The notes below the pieces were generated by a model that did not search any database, was not told the DNA's origin, and saw nothing but the letters and a program-made list of their open reading frames with translations. Shown piece after piece: positions 50,109-62,230 of a DNA stretch of 64,000 nt. This stretch comes from Apostichopus japonicus. Lineage: Eukaryota; Echinodermata; Holothuroidea; Aspidochirotida; Stichopodidae. Made by a program: the position numbers and the translations under genes. The stretch spans positions 6,078,001 to 6,142,000 of the forward strand of contig NC_092566.1 of NCBI RefSeq assembly GCF_037975245.1, read 5' to 3'. The number at the start of each line of letters is the position of its first letter. The stretch's first letter is position 1.

Positions 50109-50148
50109 CAGGGAGCTGCTACTCTAACGTTAGAGTAGCAGCTCCCTG
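50109..50148. repeat. 40-bp perfect palindrome
   Basis: Twenty-base arms, each starting CAGGGAGCTG when read inward, meet at 50128/50129 with core CTAACGTTAG. There is no spacer and no mismatch. It is GC-richer than its surroundings and would make a stable hairpin. Weaker similarity outside the arms (GCTCTAACC left, GCTCTGACC right) is a direct repeat. It may be a minimal terminal-inverted-repeat element or fused transposon ends. Confidence 0.95.
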
Positions 50149-52197
50149 CTCTGACCAAGAAGCAACTTAATATGACGATCGGCTAAATGAGGCAACACGG
50201 GGAGATGTCCTCTTTTTTTTTCTTGACAATATTCACGATAGTCCCATTTCGTCTATTAAATGCATGGAAGTCGCATTTTATATCATGCACAATGAGTGCA
50301 TTATACGCAACGTGGTATGGGTACTACTATTTTCTAGGTAAACCAAACGCAAGCCCAGTTTCATTTAAATCTCTTTTCTAATCTATTCTACAAGGACTTT
50401 CCTTGCAGTGATTTTCCTTACATTCTGATTTGGCGAGAACATAAACAGTATGAGGTATATATATATATATACACTGTTGTCAGTGAGTGTTTTAATGAAT
50501 CAGGGGATTAATGTACGGTCATGTTAACTACATGGTATTCAATACGTTATCAAATACGTAACCTTACGTAAATCATTTTTTTATATATTCGTTTTTTAAC
50601 AACTGGATGGCAGTTTTATAAGTAAAATGTTACTGCGCTTATTCCAATTCTGAAAATGTTGAGGTTCCTAAATTTAATGAAATTTTTTACTTTTTTCGTT
50701 CGTAAATTTTTAAGTTTCATGCTTATCTTTTCCTCGTTCCTGGTGGGGTTCGATGGACTAGGGTAACAGCCAATGTTTCCGCGGTGCATAATCTTTCCTT
50801 TAAAGGTCAGGTACATTGGTAACACCATACTTTTTAGCCGTGATTCCAACACACACAAACAAATACAATCTTTTCAAACAGCACAACGGATTTCTTCTCT
50901 TACCGTTAATACAATGACAGAAGCATCTCCTCGCCTCTCATGCCGCGATATTACTTAAATTAATTTCCCTAGGTTAAGTTGTCAATAACTGTTTGACTTC
51001 TTCATAAATCTTCCTCGATAAAACACAAGGCTAACACAGTGAGAAAGCAGATGAACCGTTTGCAGGATAGCTGCATTGAGATGGACAATTTCGTATAAGC
51101 TCCAAATTAAAATCTGTTTTTCAATCAATGTCCGGGTTTCATATTAAGATCTTATTCAGAACCAAATAGACCCAATGAAAAAAGGAGGAAGTTGTTTAAA
51201 ACGATATTTTCTGTTAAACATTGACGTATATGTTTGTAAGTTAAGATGTGCACTAAACGAATCTGGATTTATCATTCCTTGATTTTAAGGCTTGAAAGCA
51301 ACCTTATCAGTGCTCAGAAATAGATAAAGACTATTGGCCCAACATTAAATAACAAATTTAGTTGTCATTTGTTCGATTAAATGACACGATTTTTCACTGC
51401 ATGATCCTAATGACATATTGAGAAAGAAGTTTTTGCCGACTTGATGCGGAATCTGTTGAGTATTTATTCTCCCCCCCAACCCTCCCCACCCACGAGAAAC
51501 GTTAGCAGGTGATGATTTGGCCTCAACACTCGTTACAGTCAGAGGCTTATAGACTTAATCTTTATCATAACCTTTATACAATTGTTGACAGGATTAATAG
51601 GGGACCCTGTCGTCTGTATCTGCTACGTAAACAACATATATTGAGAAGTGGAGGATGGGGAGAGGTGGGGGAGGGGTGGGAAGATGGGAGGTGGAGGGAT
51701 GCCAGACCTTGGCTGACTGTTGATGGCTATTTTGTCGTCCGAGACAAGTTTTTATCCTGTTGATAAAAAATTGACAGTACAAGAGCCTACTCAGACCATC
51801 CATCGTACATTAATTTTTGTCGGACAACGAATTTGCTTTGGGAACAACCGAAAAAGAAAGTCTGGGCGGCGAACACCAAGACTTTCTAAATATCAGTGCT
51901 GCCATATAGGCTATAGGTATGTCGGTGAGATTGTACCCTTCTTCAGTTTGTACCGTATCTAGGCGTTTGCTATGTTTTGCATCATATTACATAGGAAGAT
52001 GCAGTAGGCTGTACACAGTAACCTACATTAATTCCACTATACTTAGGCCTAACTGTAATTGCAAGCAAATACCGGTTTGTGGTTTCTTTTTGCATGAAAG
52101 AAGCATACAATGCTTTGAGAATTGAACACCAAATATTGCTTTGGGATTATATGGTCTATATAACAGACAAATGAGTCAGCATCTTCCAAGTGTTCGT
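50149..52197. other. No recognisable gene
   Basis: AT-rich DNA with a short (TA)n at 50459-50471 and a G-rich tract with quadruplex potential at about 51655-51698. A TAGGCCTA lies at 52044-52051. No coding feature supported. Confidence 0.55.
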
Positions 52198-52321
52198 CCT
52201 CATTGTGACATTTGTCCTCATTGTGACCTTTGTCCTCATTCTGACCTTTGTCCTTATTGTGACCTTTATCCTCATTGTGACCTTTGTACTCATTGTGACC
52301 TTTGTACTCATTGTGACCTTT
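52198..52321. repeat. 18-bp minisatellite, about seven copies
   Basis: Units of CCTCATTGTGACCTTTGT start at 52198, 52216, 52234, 52252, 52270, 52288 and 52306, with a few substitutions; the last two begin with A. Because 18 is a multiple of three, frames stay open on both strands: PHCDLC repeats on plus and KVTMRT repeats on minus. These are by-products of the period. Each unit carries TGACCT, a nuclear-receptor half-site on the minus strand. Confidence 0.95.
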
Positions 52322-53388
52322 AATCGTTCATCTTGACCATCCTCACAATCTGCATAAGAACAATTTAGTGAAGGGGCAGGGCGCGGGGGATTTGAGAGGA
52401 CATAAAATATTTTGAGCAATATCGTTTGCCATTCGCTTTGTGACATGGGAGGTTCAAAACCTTACATGACACAGAGTTCGTACTTCTTTATACAGAGTGC
52501 ACGGCAGATTGTATTTCGTACACTTACTATGGGATTCTGCAGCAATGTTAAACTCTAAGTACCACCTTGTAATTATCATAATAGATCAACTTGACATACT
52601 TTAGGGTGCACCTGTTCTGTAAATCTGACGTCATGTGGTTGACCTTTAACCTGGTGTCAAAAGTCAAGTCTCCTGAGGATTTGTTTTGGTTTCTGGGGCA
52701 ATCTCTTTTCGTTTATTTAACTTGGACCCTTTTATGCTGAATTTGACCAAAACCTAAGACGGAGGTGGATAATAGTTCGGACCCGACCATAACGATGGAA
52801 ACCGCCATGGTTTACACTACGATAACTATAATGATGACCCTTTGTAGTATTTAAGAGATGCCGTATCAGCAGAAAATAATTCCCAACGGCGGATCCCAGA
52901 AGCCACCTGAAAATCAAACTGGACGGTATATTATAGGTGACCGTATATGTAAATCGTATAGGGAATTCATTTGATGGCGTAAAATGAGCTTCCTTGTAAA
53001 TCGATTGTAAAAATTCATTTCTTAATCACAAAGCTGAAAGTGGTACCAACATATTTTAACAATTGCTGTTATGGAAATAATATAAGGAAATAAATGGATT
53101 CCTGTTCGTATAGGGTCAGTTTCGTCAAGACCGTCTTCCCTTGGGTCATGAATGGTGGTCAGTTGTAGCGCCCGAAGAACCCAAAGGACATTATTAACAT
53201 TTCAAAGTGTCTTATCAAATATTCTGGGAGAGCGGCCAGAGTCTTTTTTATGGCTAACATTCCCAACGCTTTGTTCAGATTGTGCACCGTATGACTGCCG
53301 TACACCAAGGACCTGTGTTTGCAGAGACTATCGCCGAGAGATACTCGAACATCAGAAAATTCAACCCAAGTAGTGGAAGAGGAAAGGT
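52322..53388. other. No recognisable gene
   Basis: Unique sequence with TGACGTCA at 52626-52633. Two overlapping frames around 53152-53596 run into a G12 tract and match no known family. Confidence 0.55.
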
Positions 53389-53400
53389 GGGGGGGGGGGG
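53389..53400. repeat. G12 homopolymer
   Basis: Twelve consecutive G; the 104-codon frame crossing it encodes polyglycine there. Confidence 0.9.
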
Positions 53401-54937
53401 TGTGGATTGCCTATTGGAAGATGACCTTACAAAACCGTTATCTCAAATAAAACTTGACTTTCTGAAAGGGTTTGCCTCTCCAGTGTTGATTCCCCCTCCA
53501 TATTCGAGAACAACTCCCGTCTGTGCTAATGAAGAAGATAAGGCATACCTTGAGCTGCATATATTAGATTTTTATATTGAAAAAGAAATCCTATGACACA
53601 ATACTCAATATGATATTACAAATATAAATATTCACAGGCTCATATACAGCAGTGATGATAAATACGCAACAACAAATATCCTAAATATTATTTCAAAATT
53701 GAATAGAGAGAAAAGTACGCCGTTTTCCTTTCAGAATTGACAACTAGTCATTCTACACTGTCGGCTTTTGGAAACTTGGACCAGAGTTCAACACCTTTCA
53801 TCACGCAGATGAAAGGTGGTATATGGGCGTCGGCACTTAACCGCCACTGAACACTTTATCCGTTAACATAGATGATACCAAGTTAGGTGTCTGTCCCATC
53901 ACTATCAACCAAAAAGTAGGCACACTGCATTTGTCGACACCATGTGGTGACATCTATATAGCGATGATACCCACTTTTTTGTCTTTTTGGAGAGATTGAA
54001 CTTGTCTCTTCACACATAGGATCCTGCTTCAATGATTCATTAGTGACAGAGGTAATGGTTGGTGGTAGTTCTTGTTACGACGTGATAAGGGTAATGTGGT
54101 GATATGGGAAGGTTTGGTTGGGGGGGGGGGAAGGGGAGGGATCTAAATTTGATGAACGATCGTCAATACAAAGAATTTTATCACGTCGATCGCGACTCTT
54201 GTGAGATCATGAGGAATGGGGAGGGGGGGGGGGGCGACTTGTAAGGAGACATGAGAAAACAATAAAGAAAAAAGAGATAACTTTATCGTAGCGTTCAGTA
54301 GATTTGATGTTGCAGATAACACGTGGTCAGTGTTGTCACGGCCATGCAAGCAGTGGCCATGCATTTGTTGCAGAAATTACCAATCACTTTTTTCCACAAG
54401 AATGGATATGTGTGTAAGAGCTTGGTGTAAGAAAGAACTCGGTTTGGTGTAGTGGTGAGTGAATGAGGTGGTTTAGTGATGATTTCGGGTGCAGTGAGTA
54501 ACCAACCTTAGTGTGATGAAAGTGATTGGTGTAGAAATTACTATAGCGCAGTAAGTATAAGGTGGAGAAACGAATGAGCTCGGTGAAATAATTGTAGTAT
54601 ATCTAGCTATGGTTTTGGTGGAGTAGCGAATGAACTTAACTTCAAAACAACAATTTAGCAGTACTCGATTCTTCGGCATTCAACTGTGACGTCTTGAGGT
54701 AGAAATCTGCGTCTTTTTCGAAGATGATGTGTTAAGCGGAAACATCAAACATGGCCAACCTACCATACCTATAGGTTACAGACCCAGGTATTGATTGAAC
54801 TGAAAGGTGTAGGATAAATGTTGATGGAAATGTGCCATGCCGTACTCAGTGATACCATGATATGGGTCAAATAACTAGGTCCGATCGAAAACTTTCAATG
54901 TACAAGGCTATAGTATGCCGTCTATATGTATAATGTA

Positions 54938-54940
<3 letters not shown>
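53401..54940. other. No recognisable gene; two long G runs
   Basis: G11 at 54120-54130 and G12 at 54223-54234 lie about 100 bp apart. The stretch 54420-54620 has loose GGTGTAG/GTGAATGA repeats. No gene is supported. Confidence 0.55.

Positions 54941-54994
<54 letters not shown>
54941..54994. repeat. (AT)27 microsatellite
   Basis: Fifty-four bases of uninterrupted AT, followed by a short imperfect extension. Confidence 0.97.
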
Positions 54995-55001
<7 letters not shown>

Positions 55002-56089
55002 GCAACTGCTGTATAGAATAATACTTAAGACGCATGGTAGAAGTGTTTTGTTGACTTTTTAATCTAAAATTAATTTTCCCAATCTGCTTCAATCTTTAGG
55101 ATTGATGTTGACCACACCGGCAGTCTGCCCTAGCTTATGCGTTTACATTATGTGAACTGTCCTATGCTGGCTGCTTGTACTGTAGCACTATAAAGCGATA
55201 ACGTTTACATTGACCTGAAAGTTTTTCTCATTTGCGGTTTACACCATTCCGAACTCCCTAGAAACCAAAACCGTCAATTCATCCGACAGTTTTTTTAGGG
55301 AATTCAGACTCCACTCCATAACGAAGACAACTAAATACTCAAAAGTCTCGAAACTAAATAAGTAAAAAAAATCCTTTTATGAGTTTTTCTAATAAATGCA
55401 GATCAATTTCTTCTTTCAATCATCAACCGGCGTGACCATTTCCCCAAAGGGGTTACAAAAGTTGCACGGTGAAATATCCCGGCTCCATCAATAGTATCAA
55501 AGAACGGCAGTTAGGTAAATTTCATTTAAATATCAGACCAACTTTTATGAAGTATTATATATACTTAACCGCAATATTATTATCAAGACAATGCAAACCT
55601 TTAACGTTGATTGTGTGTCAATGTTTTTTTTTTTTAATTCGTCTATCGTGTCTTCACATTTCAAGTCCTTTTACCTCTGCACCGAGAGAACTGCTCCAAG
55701 TGGCCGCCTACACTCCTGAAACGGATTGAACGACAACTCGAAACTGAGTTTTATAATTTTCATAAATTGATAACTTTAATTAACATGTCATTTTACATCA
55801 GCATCATGTACCGGTGTACATGGCTTATGTTATCAGCATACGTATCTGTTTACATTATGCACAGAAAAATATTCAAATGAAATATGGTTGGTGTCTTTCA
55901 GGACATAATTTTGATTAATCTTTTGGCGTCCCATGGTATAGGGATAACGATCTTCTTGCTTTCATAGTGTTCAATCTAATACGGTTTCGAAAAAGTGATC
56001 AATGGTTTGGATTTTCAAAAAGAACATATTGTTTGACATTGCAGTGAATGTAGAAGTAAGTGCTGAAAATATGTGACGTCATCATGCCG
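54995..56089. other. No recognisable gene
   Basis: AT-rich unique sequence with TGACGTCA at 56074-56081. The 86-codon frame at 55469-55729 is unassigned. Confidence 0.55.
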
Positions 56090-56450
56090 ATATTTTGGTT
56101 TGATATTCATAGTTTTTTGCATTTATTATATTAAGAGAGAATATAATTCCAATATAGGAAAATACAGGATTTTTCGTTTAGCTAAATCCGCTGTAGCTGG
56201 GTCGGTATCAATTTTGTACTTCAATTTAATATATTTTGGTTGATATTCATAGTTCGTCATCGATATCAAATTTATTGTTTAACGTCAGAGAAGTCGATTG
56301 CAAAATTTATAGGTAGGGCATACTTTTTCCTTTTTTTTTTAATTTATCATATTAAGAGAGAATATAATTCCAATATAGGAAAATACAGGATTTTTCGTTT
56401 AGCTAAATCAGCTGTAGCTGGGTCGGTATCAATTTTGTACTTCAATTTAA
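56090..56450. repeat. Partial tandem duplication with an insertion
   Basis: A 105-bp block at about 56125-56229 recurs at 56346-56450 with two differences (about 98% identity). A shorter block (ATATTTTGGTTGATATTCATAGTT) at 56090-56114 recurs at 56231-56254. The offsets differ: 141 bp for the short block and 221 bp for the long one. So a unit of about 141 bp was duplicated, and about 80 bp were gained in the second copy or lost from the first. A frame at 56240-56467 runs through the second copy; coding is not supported. Confidence 0.9.
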
Positions 56451-58104
56451 AGTGCCAATTTAAATGATTATTCGTCACCAAGGGGTGCTGACCACAACGT
56501 TAGACTGTATTAGAGCTGTGCATATCATTGCGAATATAAAATACATTATTTCTTATATGCCCCATGCCTCAAATGTTTTGGCAAACAGATCTTACCCTCC
56601 ATGGTTACATACTTCCTTGGTAATTTAGTTTAGGAAACCTTTATTTGCATCCCTAGTCTGTTACATTAAATGAAGCATTACAGTGTATACTTCTATGGAA
56701 CGCCGTCTGTAATACATTTTATAGCGAGGTAATTCTGGATATAGTTTTAGTATTAAACGTGTTAGTTATTTCCGCCAATGAATAAGAGACCTTATCGAAG
56801 ACATGAGGTCATTTTATGCTTGCTCTTATACTGACTCTTTGAATGATACGTGTTGTATATTTCAAACGTATACGAAACGTTTTAAGTTAATTTGCTTTTT
56901 GTCATTCTTAATACAATGTGCTTGAAAACGTGTCACGACGGTTTGACGAAAGGCCAAGCAAATTAATTTGGTTCATTTTACACGGCATTAATTTCCTCGA
57001 ATATATATATGGTCACGTGTGTGTGCGTGTGTATATTGGGGAGGGGAGGTGAGGGGTGGGCCATTATATGTGACCCCTCCAATACCCCCTATACCGCCAC
57101 CATATTCTTTATAGCTTTGTACGGTGCTGTAACACCAAAACGCCAAACACCAAAACACCAAAACAAATCGATCAAATGTTTCTTTCATTTTTTTTTCATC
57201 AAAAAAGAAAAGAAAAAGAGAAGTTCCACTGATTCAGTCTTTACAATGGTAAGTTATTTTGACCATGACAATGAGTCACGTGGTGGTCGCTTCACGACAG
57301 CTTGGTATCATCTGGCGATCCAAATAGAAAAGACAATCAAACAAAACACATAGAAATATACGAAAGCTAATTAGGATCACGTTGCTGTGATGATGCTACT
57401 CTCCCTGTCCTCGTGGCTACAGATTTCAACTGGAACATTCGCCAATGTTTTACTCATATGGTACTCGTTAAAGTTTCCTATACCTCTCTAATCGTATTAT
57501 ATTCCAAAAATAGGAAGTTTCTCATTTGGTTCATTCCACGACGGTTCTATATCGTCGAGGTTTGATTGTCCTCATTCTTAAAGGAGACTTCTACCTGAGT
57601 GTATACGCAATCATTCTGTATATAGCGCCTTTGTATATCGAATAATCACGTATACGTATTGTATTAAAACTTTCTGTTATTTATTGTTACGTCACATGTT
57701 TTTTTCCTTTGGCGTTTCGGAGGTTGGAGCGTTTTAAGTTGTGTTTTGTTCTGTAATGATGGGGTGGGGAGGGGAGGGGGATTTGGAGGCTTAGTGGAAT
57801 GGGGGAGGGGTGGCAGATTTTTGGAATGGAAAAGGAATATATGTCAGTGGTAATAGGCATGTGCGTTTGATCAACTGTACATTGCATATTTTTAGAACAA
57901 TGCATTTCTTGAAGAAAAGTTTCCCCATTCTTATCCATTGGCATGATGATTGTACAGCATGTAAATCATAAAATATATGCATAAAGCAGATGGCGACAAA
58001 GGAATAACGTCCAAAAAATAATGAATAGATAATTTAAAAGAAGATTGATTTCGACAAACCAAAACACTGCACCTATTGTCTTTGCCTATCATAATCAATA
58101 ACAG
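56451..58104. other. No recognisable gene
   Basis: AT-rich DNA with a TG-rich run near 57016-57034 and G-rich tracts at about 57038-57060 and 57762-57812. The 114-codon frame at 57009-57353 is largely low complexity. Confidence 0.55.
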
Positions 58105-58126
58105 ACACAAACACACACACACAAAC
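58105..58126. repeat. Interrupted (CA)n microsatellite
   Basis: CA dinucleotides with two AA interruptions. Confidence 0.85.
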
Positions 58127-60622
58127 TTGTGGTTCACTTAGTTTCTTACCTATCACCGCCATTTAATATACGATCGAAGTAACTCTTTAAGTTCAGTTCT
58201 TCGAAACTTTTGCAATTAATGTATGTCCTAGATTATTCCTGTAGTATTTACTTACTAATGCGTACAGACTTCCTGTTTTAGGGTAATACATACACGTGGA
58301 TCTCATTACAGCCGGTGTCCTCGCTGAGGATACGAACAAGTGTTTCACATCTGCCAAACGGTCCGACCATCATCTTAGAGAATATAGTCAATTAAAGGAT
58401 GAATGAAAAACTTATCTATTCTATATACTGGCAAAACAAACATTTCGTTGTAAGTCACAACGAAGTATACACTGTACTGCTTATAGTGTTGGTTATCGTA
58501 TACTGTCAACTGTAACGTTGCGTGTGCTCCAATTTGAAAAGCCCAAAACAAGGTAGATGATTGACGTGGCTACCGTTCAGTTCATACTATTATTTTCTTT
58601 TCGTTCTGAAGATATTGATGTATTGATATATGAATATCTACCTTATGAAGTTACACTATTAACATTCCTATTACATAATTTATTGTTTAAACTTCCTTAA
58701 ATATCAACCATTAACAACTTGGTATTATTTGAAGAAAAAAGCTACAACTCTAAAACGATGTCTTTATAGGAAAGGAAACAAGACCTAATAAGGAGTCATA
58801 AATTATTACCCAAGAAATGGAATACACCATAATTTACAAGTTGGTGCTATCGACAACGAAATCTTTCTCGTGTGATCCCCAATAAGTACATGACCGCTAT
58901 CCATTGTAAAGCCACTACCGATTGACTTTATTCGCAGTGTGCTCTATTCATATTTTAAAACATCACAAACGCACAAGAAAACGAACAAGAACTAACCTCT
59001 AAAAATAAGCTGTGGCCAGCCACACGTAGCTTGTCAATCTCCAAACCCTGCGGCCACCAACAAAGAAACTCGCCCGAGGTGTTTGTTACACATCAATATT
59101 AGGCAATTAGCTGCTGAATCTATTAACCCATCAGACAATTGTATTGAATACGGAAAAGCCTGTTAGACTGGTAAAAAATACCACTGCTTTAATATTTCAT
59201 ATATCTAATTGGTATAACCCATCCTTACATGTCCAGCCATTGCTGATTAATTGGCACTGGCAAACTCGGTAACCGTTTCCCTTCTCAGCGAAGTAGGAAT
59301 TGGGAAGTGTTTCCTTAACTTTTAAATTAGGGATTTCACCAAGGAAATCGGGGATATCATGTTTTAGTTGGACTAGGTTCTATCTTATCGTATACACAAT
59401 AAATTAAGTTGTTGGCAAATGTAATCGTTTAGCGCTGTACTGTTGTGCAGCCGTGCTCACTATGTCACCATGGTTGTAAATGCATGATGAACATGTAGAT
59501 TCAATTCCATGTCTATATGTAACTGCAGCAGTCTGTACTAAACATTGGGTTCTGTGTGAGGGTTGTGGTGGCGGGGGGGGGGGAGGGGGGATGCTGGTTG
59601 AGAGAGCAATATAAGAGGGAACGGGAAACAGAACGAGTAAATGGGAGGTTCCAATGGAGGGGCTTTTGGCTCATTAAGTCAGGATTTTCATCCTGATATA
59701 TTGACATATCGATTTGTAGGTGACCTCGCTGGAGGTCTCCTTCAACTACGTATAGCTTGAGATTATTCATAAACTCGCTTTGTGAGCACATTTTTGAGAC
59801 GTAATCAAAGTAAAACAGACATATAGTTTTTGTCTAAACCAATTTATCAAAATTTGAAAAAAAGAGTCTAATAAAAACATCATTTGAAGACCGATGAATT
59901 CAAAGATTAACTGCATGACAACGCAATGAAATGAAATCACTAATTCCAAGCATACAATCTTATAAATTTCACAACTCCATAATAATTAATAGGCTTGGAA
60001 TACATAAAATATACTATTTGTTTTAAACAGTATCTTTAAATTATCTTATATTACAACCATTCATCCGTCCATTAATTGACATGCCTTTGAATATTGTTTA
60101 GCTTGGAGGCCATCATCAATGTCTATTAATATAAAACTGCTCTCTTCGTTTCTGGTAATTGGTATACGTCACGCAACAGGCGCTTCCTTTTTCCACTGGG
60201 TCAAACTGGGACTTATTTATATTAATCATATGATTATGAAACAGTGACATATATCTGGAAGCATTTGATACAGGTAGCGACTAGAACACCTGTAGAGATA
60301 TCTTGTGTAAGGGAGATATTAATTAAGTATACCGTCAAATACAGGGATTATTGTCAGCGGTATATATGTATATATGGGATATGGTTATGTTGATTTAAAC
60401 CCATTTAATCGAGAGTACCTCTTGCATGTTTAAAAAAGTTGACTGACCTATGATTAAAATCCAAGCAATGATGTGATTCGGAAATCGCGATTGTTGATTA
60501 GCCGATACGTTGGTCATATGTATAACGATCAATCGTCTTTGTGTATATGTATTGCTGATATCTTGGATATGTGTTAGACTATTTTATGGCCATATCAATG
60601 TCCATTTGGTCCTTCTAGGATA
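58127..60622. other. No recognisable gene; one G11 run
   Basis: About 2.5 kb of AT-rich unique sequence, with G11 at 59573-59583 and more G beside it. No feature supported. Confidence 0.55.
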
Positions 60623-60806
60623 TTGCCTTCTATTGGGCTATCTAATCACTATTCTTGGCTATTGGGCTATTATATATCGAAATCTATTCGGCTGCTCTAG
60701 GCTACTGCATGGGCTATGCTATATAGAGCCCTATCAATATCCATTAGCTTATTCTAAGCTATTAGGCTATTGAATATGCCTATCGATGTCTAATGGGCTA
60801 TTCTAC
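60623..60806. repeat. Cryptic repeat of GGCTATT-type motifs
   Basis: GGGCTAT, AGGCTAT and GGCTACT recur irregularly, often preceded by CTATT, with spacings of about 9-50 bp. The 87-codon frame at 60510-60773 spans it. It looks like slippage-derived simple sequence. Confidence 0.55.
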
Positions 60807-60811
60807 ATCAG

Positions 60812-61175
60812 CGACATCACCGAGGGGTGGCCTGGGGGGGTCACGTGCCCTCCCAAATATAATGGTGCCCCCCCCCCGAGATGCGATTTGTAGTGTTAAA
60901 CAAAATACTCAAACAAAAAATTTATCTGCCCCAATTAAAAACACACATATTGGACAGACTGAGCCCGAAAATTCTTGACCATAAAGTTACTTCAAATTGC
61001 AAAATATAGCACCAGATTGCGTCTAATGACCTTTAAATAATCAAAAATGTGTCAAAGGGAAGGGAACATCCCTCCCTCCCCTTACACCCCTCCACCAGGA
61101 CGGAATTCACAAATAAACCTTGTGCCCCCTAATTAAGGGCTGTGTCCTCCCACCCTCCCCCTGTGCCCCCAAGAT
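60812..61175. mobile_element. Degenerate element related to the 36-kb transposon
   Basis: GCACCAGATTGC at 61009-61020 and its flanks (AATAT before; TCTAATGACCTTTAAA after) align with the reverse complement of the internal unit of the element at 35919-36548 (AATATGCACCAGATTGCATCTAAGGACG). A C-rich block (61060-61097) then corresponds to that unit's ACCCCTCCCC region. It is therefore a relative in the opposite orientation. The outer parts are G/C-run rich (TGCCCCCCCCCC near 60866-60877; GTGCCCCC near 61123 and 61162). I could not find matching termini or a target duplication, so the boundaries are approximate. Confidence 0.6.
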
Positions 61176-62169
61176 TGAAATGTCTGACAATGATGTCTGT
61201 CTATATTGAAGTCTTTTTGCAACTACTTTACACACTGAACAAATTACCACTGTTTCAAAATGTTTACAATCACATAAGAAATATTTCGTTCAAAATTAAA
61301 ATTCCTTAAGATGCAACCTCTGGCCACCACAAAAATTGTTATTAATGTATTGATTAATGTCTGTGCATGTAGTCAACAGATTCGTCCGTGTGGTATGCTT
61401 GTTTGTTACTTTCGCGTATATTACGACATTAAATGCGTAATACAATAACCCATATGAGCAAAAATATTGTCACAGGTTATTGAAGATGAAATAGATTTGC
61501 TTTATGAATTAATATAAATATAATTCGATTTCTTTGAACACGTTTTCATGTTTTTGTTATTTTCTCTAGTCGGGATAATCTGCTCGATAGAATGACCAGT
61601 AATAGTAAATCTGAAATTTCAGTACCCTAGAGCAATAATTACATGGTATATATAGGGACCTTCCAAATTGTACAGCTTACAATCTTATTAGTAAAGTTTC
61701 ACAGCTGTAAAAGTCTTGGTTCTTTAATTGATCCGGCCTGCAGAAATGTAGAGAAAGGGCCACGGACGCCATACTAGACAAAACGGTTCCCGTCATCGGA
61801 AATATTGAGCTAAAGATTTTTGGCGAGAACTCAATTAAAATAGCAATATTATCGGCAATCAACAACTAATAAACGTCATATCCTGGTGTTATAACTCATG
61901 CTGTTTCGATCATATTAATAAATCATTTATTCGCAACAAATTCATAGCATCAGTACTTCTTGTCTCTGGTTTCTGCTTCATTTGATTATAATGAAAGTCT
62001 GCGAAGACAGATCAGGTTACCAAGAAGAGATCTGAATTGTCTAGACCATTATCGTAACTTCATAAAGACATAAAAAGAAGATGGCGTCCAATATAATGAC
62101 TTTGAACTGTGTGCGTCTCTGAGTACCAAGAGATGAAACAGTCATCTAGCGTTCGATCGAGGCAAAAGG
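61176..62169. other. No recognisable gene
   Basis: AT-rich unique sequence with no frame over 62 codons. Confidence 0.6.
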
Positions 62170-62200
62170 GAGAGAGAGAGAGAGATAGAGAGATAGAGAG
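62170..62200. repeat. (GA)n microsatellite
   Basis: GA repeats with GATA interruptions, 38 bp before the SINE. Confidence 0.92.
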
Positions 62201-62230
62201 TAAAACAAATGGCAGTAAATAACATATCTA

